From: Bacteroidetes bacterium RIFCSPLOWO2_12_FULL_37_12
GTDB taxonomy: Bacteria; Bacteroidota; Bacteroidia; 2-12-FULL-37-12
DNA: 64,000 nucleotides
NCBI GenBank assembly: GCA_001769655.1
Contig: MEPC01000016.1
Location: forward strand, 1 to 64,000
Direction of reading: 5' to 3'
Shown: one piece after another, positions 61,900 through 64,000 of the stretch
How the letters are laid out: each line of letters starts with the position of its first letter
Position numbering within the stretch: the stretch's first letter is position 1
Notes under the pieces: generated by a model
Databases searched by the model: none
What the model saw: only the letters and a program-made list of their open reading frames with translations
Told to the model about the DNA's origin: nothing
Translations under genes and position numbers: made by a program

Positions 61900-63486
61900 A
61901 TGATTAAACTTGGCCCCATTTATGAAAAATGGAATAATTTCAGCAGTTCAAAGAAAATTTTTATTTTTCTAAGTTTATTTGTTATTTTTTTCCTTCCTTA
62001 TTTAAGCTTTGATTATGGAATCTGGTGGGATGAATGGATTAATACACATTATGCAGAATTAATATTAAAATATTATTTATCCTATGGAAAAGACACATCC
62101 GCCGCAACTTATGATTGGGATATTCATTACTATGGAGGCCTTTTTGACACCTGGACCGTAGGTTTTTATCATACATTTAAAAACTGGGGGCTGTATGAAA
62201 CCAGGCATTTTTTCAATGCGCTCTCCGGTTCCTTAATGATTATTTTTACAGGATTGATTGCCAAAGAAATTGGTAATTGGAAAACGGGTATAATTGCCTT
62301 GTTATTTTTGCTCTTTTGCCCGCATATATTTGGAAACCTAATGAATAATCCAAGGGATATCCCCTTCGCAAGCGGATACATAATTTCAATCTATTTTTTA
62401 ATACGTTTATTAATTGATTTTCCAAATCCAAAATGGAAAAATGCATTTTTCCTTTCGGTTGGTGTAAGCATTACAACCGGTGTCCGCGCCGGTGGCTTAA
62501 TTTTTATTCCTTATTTATTTTTATTTTCTGCTTTCTATTTATTTTATGTAAAACGAATCTATGATAAAAGAATAGTTAAAATATTTTTAATGATTGTTAT
62601 TATTAGTATTCTGGCTTATTTTGGTTCTATGGTTGCCTGGCCCTTGGCACAATTAAAGCCATTTACTGTTCCTTATTCAGCCCTTCAAAGATTTTCAAAT
62701 TATCCAAATCTTGTATATGTGCTTTTTGAGGGGTTATATCTGGAAGGGCACAATCTCCCTTGGTATTATTTACCAAAATTAATATTTTTCACTAATCCAG
62801 TGCACATTTTTTTAGGATTGTTCTTGTTTTTAACACTTGGATTAGCAGGAAGAATCCGCATGTATAATTTTAATTTTCTTATTATTATTATTTTTTGTTG
62901 TTTTTTTCCATACCTCTATGCTCTTTACAAAAATTCTCTTTTATATGATGGTTGGAGACATTTTTACTTTATCTTTCCACTTTTGGTAATTCTTTCAGCT
63001 ATCGGAATACAGAACATTTTAAGAATAATTGTAAATAAGATTTTTAAGGTAGTTGCCATAATCATTTTGATAATTCTAGTATCCGAACCTGTTTTATGGA
63101 GTTTTAAGAACCACCCTCACGAAGGAGTGTATTTTTCACCATTGGTTGGTGGTATAAATAAAACATATACCGACTATCAGACCGATTGTCTTGGAAATTC
63201 AATGAGGTATGGAGCAGAGTGGTTAGGAAAATATTTTAATGCAAATAACATTGACTCATGTTCAATTTATACAAATGCCAATATCGTTTCTTCTGAATAT
63301 TATTTAGAAAAATATGGAAAGTTTCGCCTTACCAGAGAATTAAGTGATGAACATGATTATCAGCTTTTATTAACCCGGTGGCATACCAAAGAGCAATTAA
63401 CTACGAATTGGCCCCCCAAGGGAACTATTTATAAAGTTATGGCTGATTCCGTGACTCTATGTGCTGTTGTAAAGGTTAAAAATTAA
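61900..63486 (+). CDS. Membrane glycosyltransferase of the GT39/ArnT type
   Basis: Protein of 528 residues with about ten membrane helices. The first periplasmic loop has the acidic motif WWDEW, the position of the catalytic DE of GT39/GT83 transferases; later loops contain NPRDIPFA and GVRAGG, conserved in PMT-like proteins, and a GWRHFYFIFPL segment. These enzymes move a sugar from a polyprenyl-phosphate donor to lipid, glycan or protein on the outer face of the inner membrane. The C-terminal 120 residues are soluble. Confidence 0.82.
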   Translation: MIKLGPIYEKWNNFSSSKKIFIFLSLFVIFFLPYLSFDYGIWWDEWINTHYAELILKYYLSYGKDTSAATYDWDIHYYGGLFDTWTVGFYHTFKNWGLYETRHFFNALSGSLMIIFTGLIAKEIGNWKTGIIALLFLLFCPHIFGNLMNNPRDIPFASGYIISIYFLIRLLIDFPNPKWKNAFFLSVGVSITTGVRAGGLIFIPYLFLFSAFYLFYVKRIYDKRIVKIFLMIVIISILAYFGSMVAWPLAQLKPFTVPYSALQRFSNYPNLVYVLFEGLYLEGHNLPWYYLPKLIFFTNPVHIFLGLFLFLTLGLAGRIRMYNFNFLIIIIFCCFFPYLYALYKNSLLYDGWRHFYFIFPLLVILSAIGIQNILRIIVNKIFKVVAIIILIILVSEPVLWSFKNHPHEGVYFSPLVGGINKTYTDYQTDCLGNSMRYGAEWLGKYFNANNIDSCSIYTNANIVSSEYYLEKYGKFRLTRELSDEHDYQLLLTRWHTKEQLTTNWPPKGTIYKVMADSVTLCAVVKVKN

Positions 63487-63492
63487 TTTTAT

Positions 63493-63565
63493 GGACACCT
63501 ATAAAAAGTACTATTTGTTCCAATCTTTGAGAGGATTGGAATAATATCAGTTTTTCAAGGTGTCC
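63493..63565. repeat. Nested inverted repeat resembling a MITE or IS end pair
   Basis: Outer arms GGACACCTATAAAAA (63493-63507) and TTTTTCAAGGTGTCC (63551-63565) pair in 13 of 15 positions. An inner hairpin has perfect stems TTCCAATC (63518-63525) and GATTGGAA (63534-63541). It lies just after the GT39-type gene and may also end its transcript. Confidence 0.6.
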
Positions 63566-63611
63566 TTATAGTAAACTATTCTTAAATCAACTTTATTTTT
63601 TTAATATTAAT

Positions 63612-64000
63612 ATGAATAAATTTTTTATCGTAATCCCAACTAAAGATAAAGAAGATACTCTTTATTGGACATTGCAAACCTGCCTCGACCAGGATTATAC
63701 TAATTATGAAATTATTATAAGTGATGATAGTACTTCAGAAAATACAGGCAATATGGTTAAAAAGTTTAATAATCCAAAGATACGTTATTTCAAAACTACT
63801 ATGCATTTATCACTTGCTGGTAATCTTGAAAATGGGATTAATCAGGTTACAGAGGATGGTTTTGTAATTTTTATAGGAGATGACGATGCGTTACTTCAAA
63901 ATGGTTTATCAATACTTAATAAAGTGTTAAACGATACAGGATTGTATGCCATTGGATGGAAATTGCATAAGTATTTTTGGCCAAGCCATGTAAAAAAGTC
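63612..64000 (+). CDS. Family 2 glycosyltransferase (cut by window end)
   Basis: Only the first 129 codons are in the window. The protein begins MNKFFIVIPTKDKEDTLYWT and shows EIIISDDSTSENTG (nucleotide site), NGINQVTEDGFVIFIGDDDAL with the DDD metal motif, as in GT2 enzymes. It follows the nested repeat by 46 bases. The ATG at 63612 fits the family start. The rest lies outside. Confidence 0.85.
   Translation, partial: MNKFFIVIPTKDKEDTLYWTLQTCLDQDYTNYEIIISDDSTSENTGNMVKKFNNPKIRYFKTTMHLSLAGNLENGINQVTEDGFVIFIGDDDALLQNGLSILNKVLNDTGLYAIGWKLHKYFWPSHVKK

Overview
The window is AT-rich DNA from a member of the Bacteroidota, probably an environmental or uncultured lineage. The evidence is several type IX secretion (T9SS) C-terminal sorting domains of both the type A and the gliding-motility (type B) kind, a PorP/SprF-family protein, Bat aerotolerance proteins, secreted FG-GAP and PKD proteins, repeated -7 boxes of the form TAnnTTTG, and start sites without Shine-Dalgarno sequences. 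No rRNA, tRNA, CRISPR array or intact insertion sequence was seen.

From 1 to about 30 kb the window holds housekeeping and surface genes. They are two T9SS cargo genes (the first lacking its 5' end), a TumE-like toxin-antitoxin pair, a giant TPR membrane protein made of two fused copies of one module, priA, feoA-feoB, a batB gene separated from its batC partner by an APS/PAPS reductase (cysH) and a sugar epimerase, a thiolase, two unknown genes, fabG, a PorP/SprF protein with a 1135-residue type B T9SS cargo protein, a VWA membrane protein and a 1341-residue FG-GAP/UnbV protein.

From 30.4 kb to the end is a large surface-polysaccharide locus. It contains a cytidylyltransferase (rfbF-like), a PglK/MsbA-type ABC transporter, a Wzz-like protein, a Wzy_C polymerase/ligase fused to TPRs, and two divergent paralogous membrane proteins that may be polymerases. 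It also has at least five glycosyltransferases, sugar epimerases, a Gfo/Idh oxidoreductase, an RfbC-like cupin and five methyltransferases of different families. Two N-acetyl-sugar amidotransferases (WbpG/PseA type) lie in different settings. One travels with HisF-like and HisH-like partners and a CotH-like protein. The other is translationally coupled to an SMR-type flippase and a nitrilase-superfamily amidohydrolase. Strand changes roughly every one to three genes, and many units have their own -7 box, so the locus looks assembled from small cassettes.

The intergenic spaces hold several repeat families: a 116-bp element present twice at about 90 percent identity, three nested palindromes built on a GCCAC(n)AATTnCAC core, four heptanucleotide tandem arrays, an in-frame palindrome cluster inside the TPR gene, and a 28-bp perfect palindrome acting as a terminator. 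A probable decayed lipoprotein gene lies at 38.7 kb.
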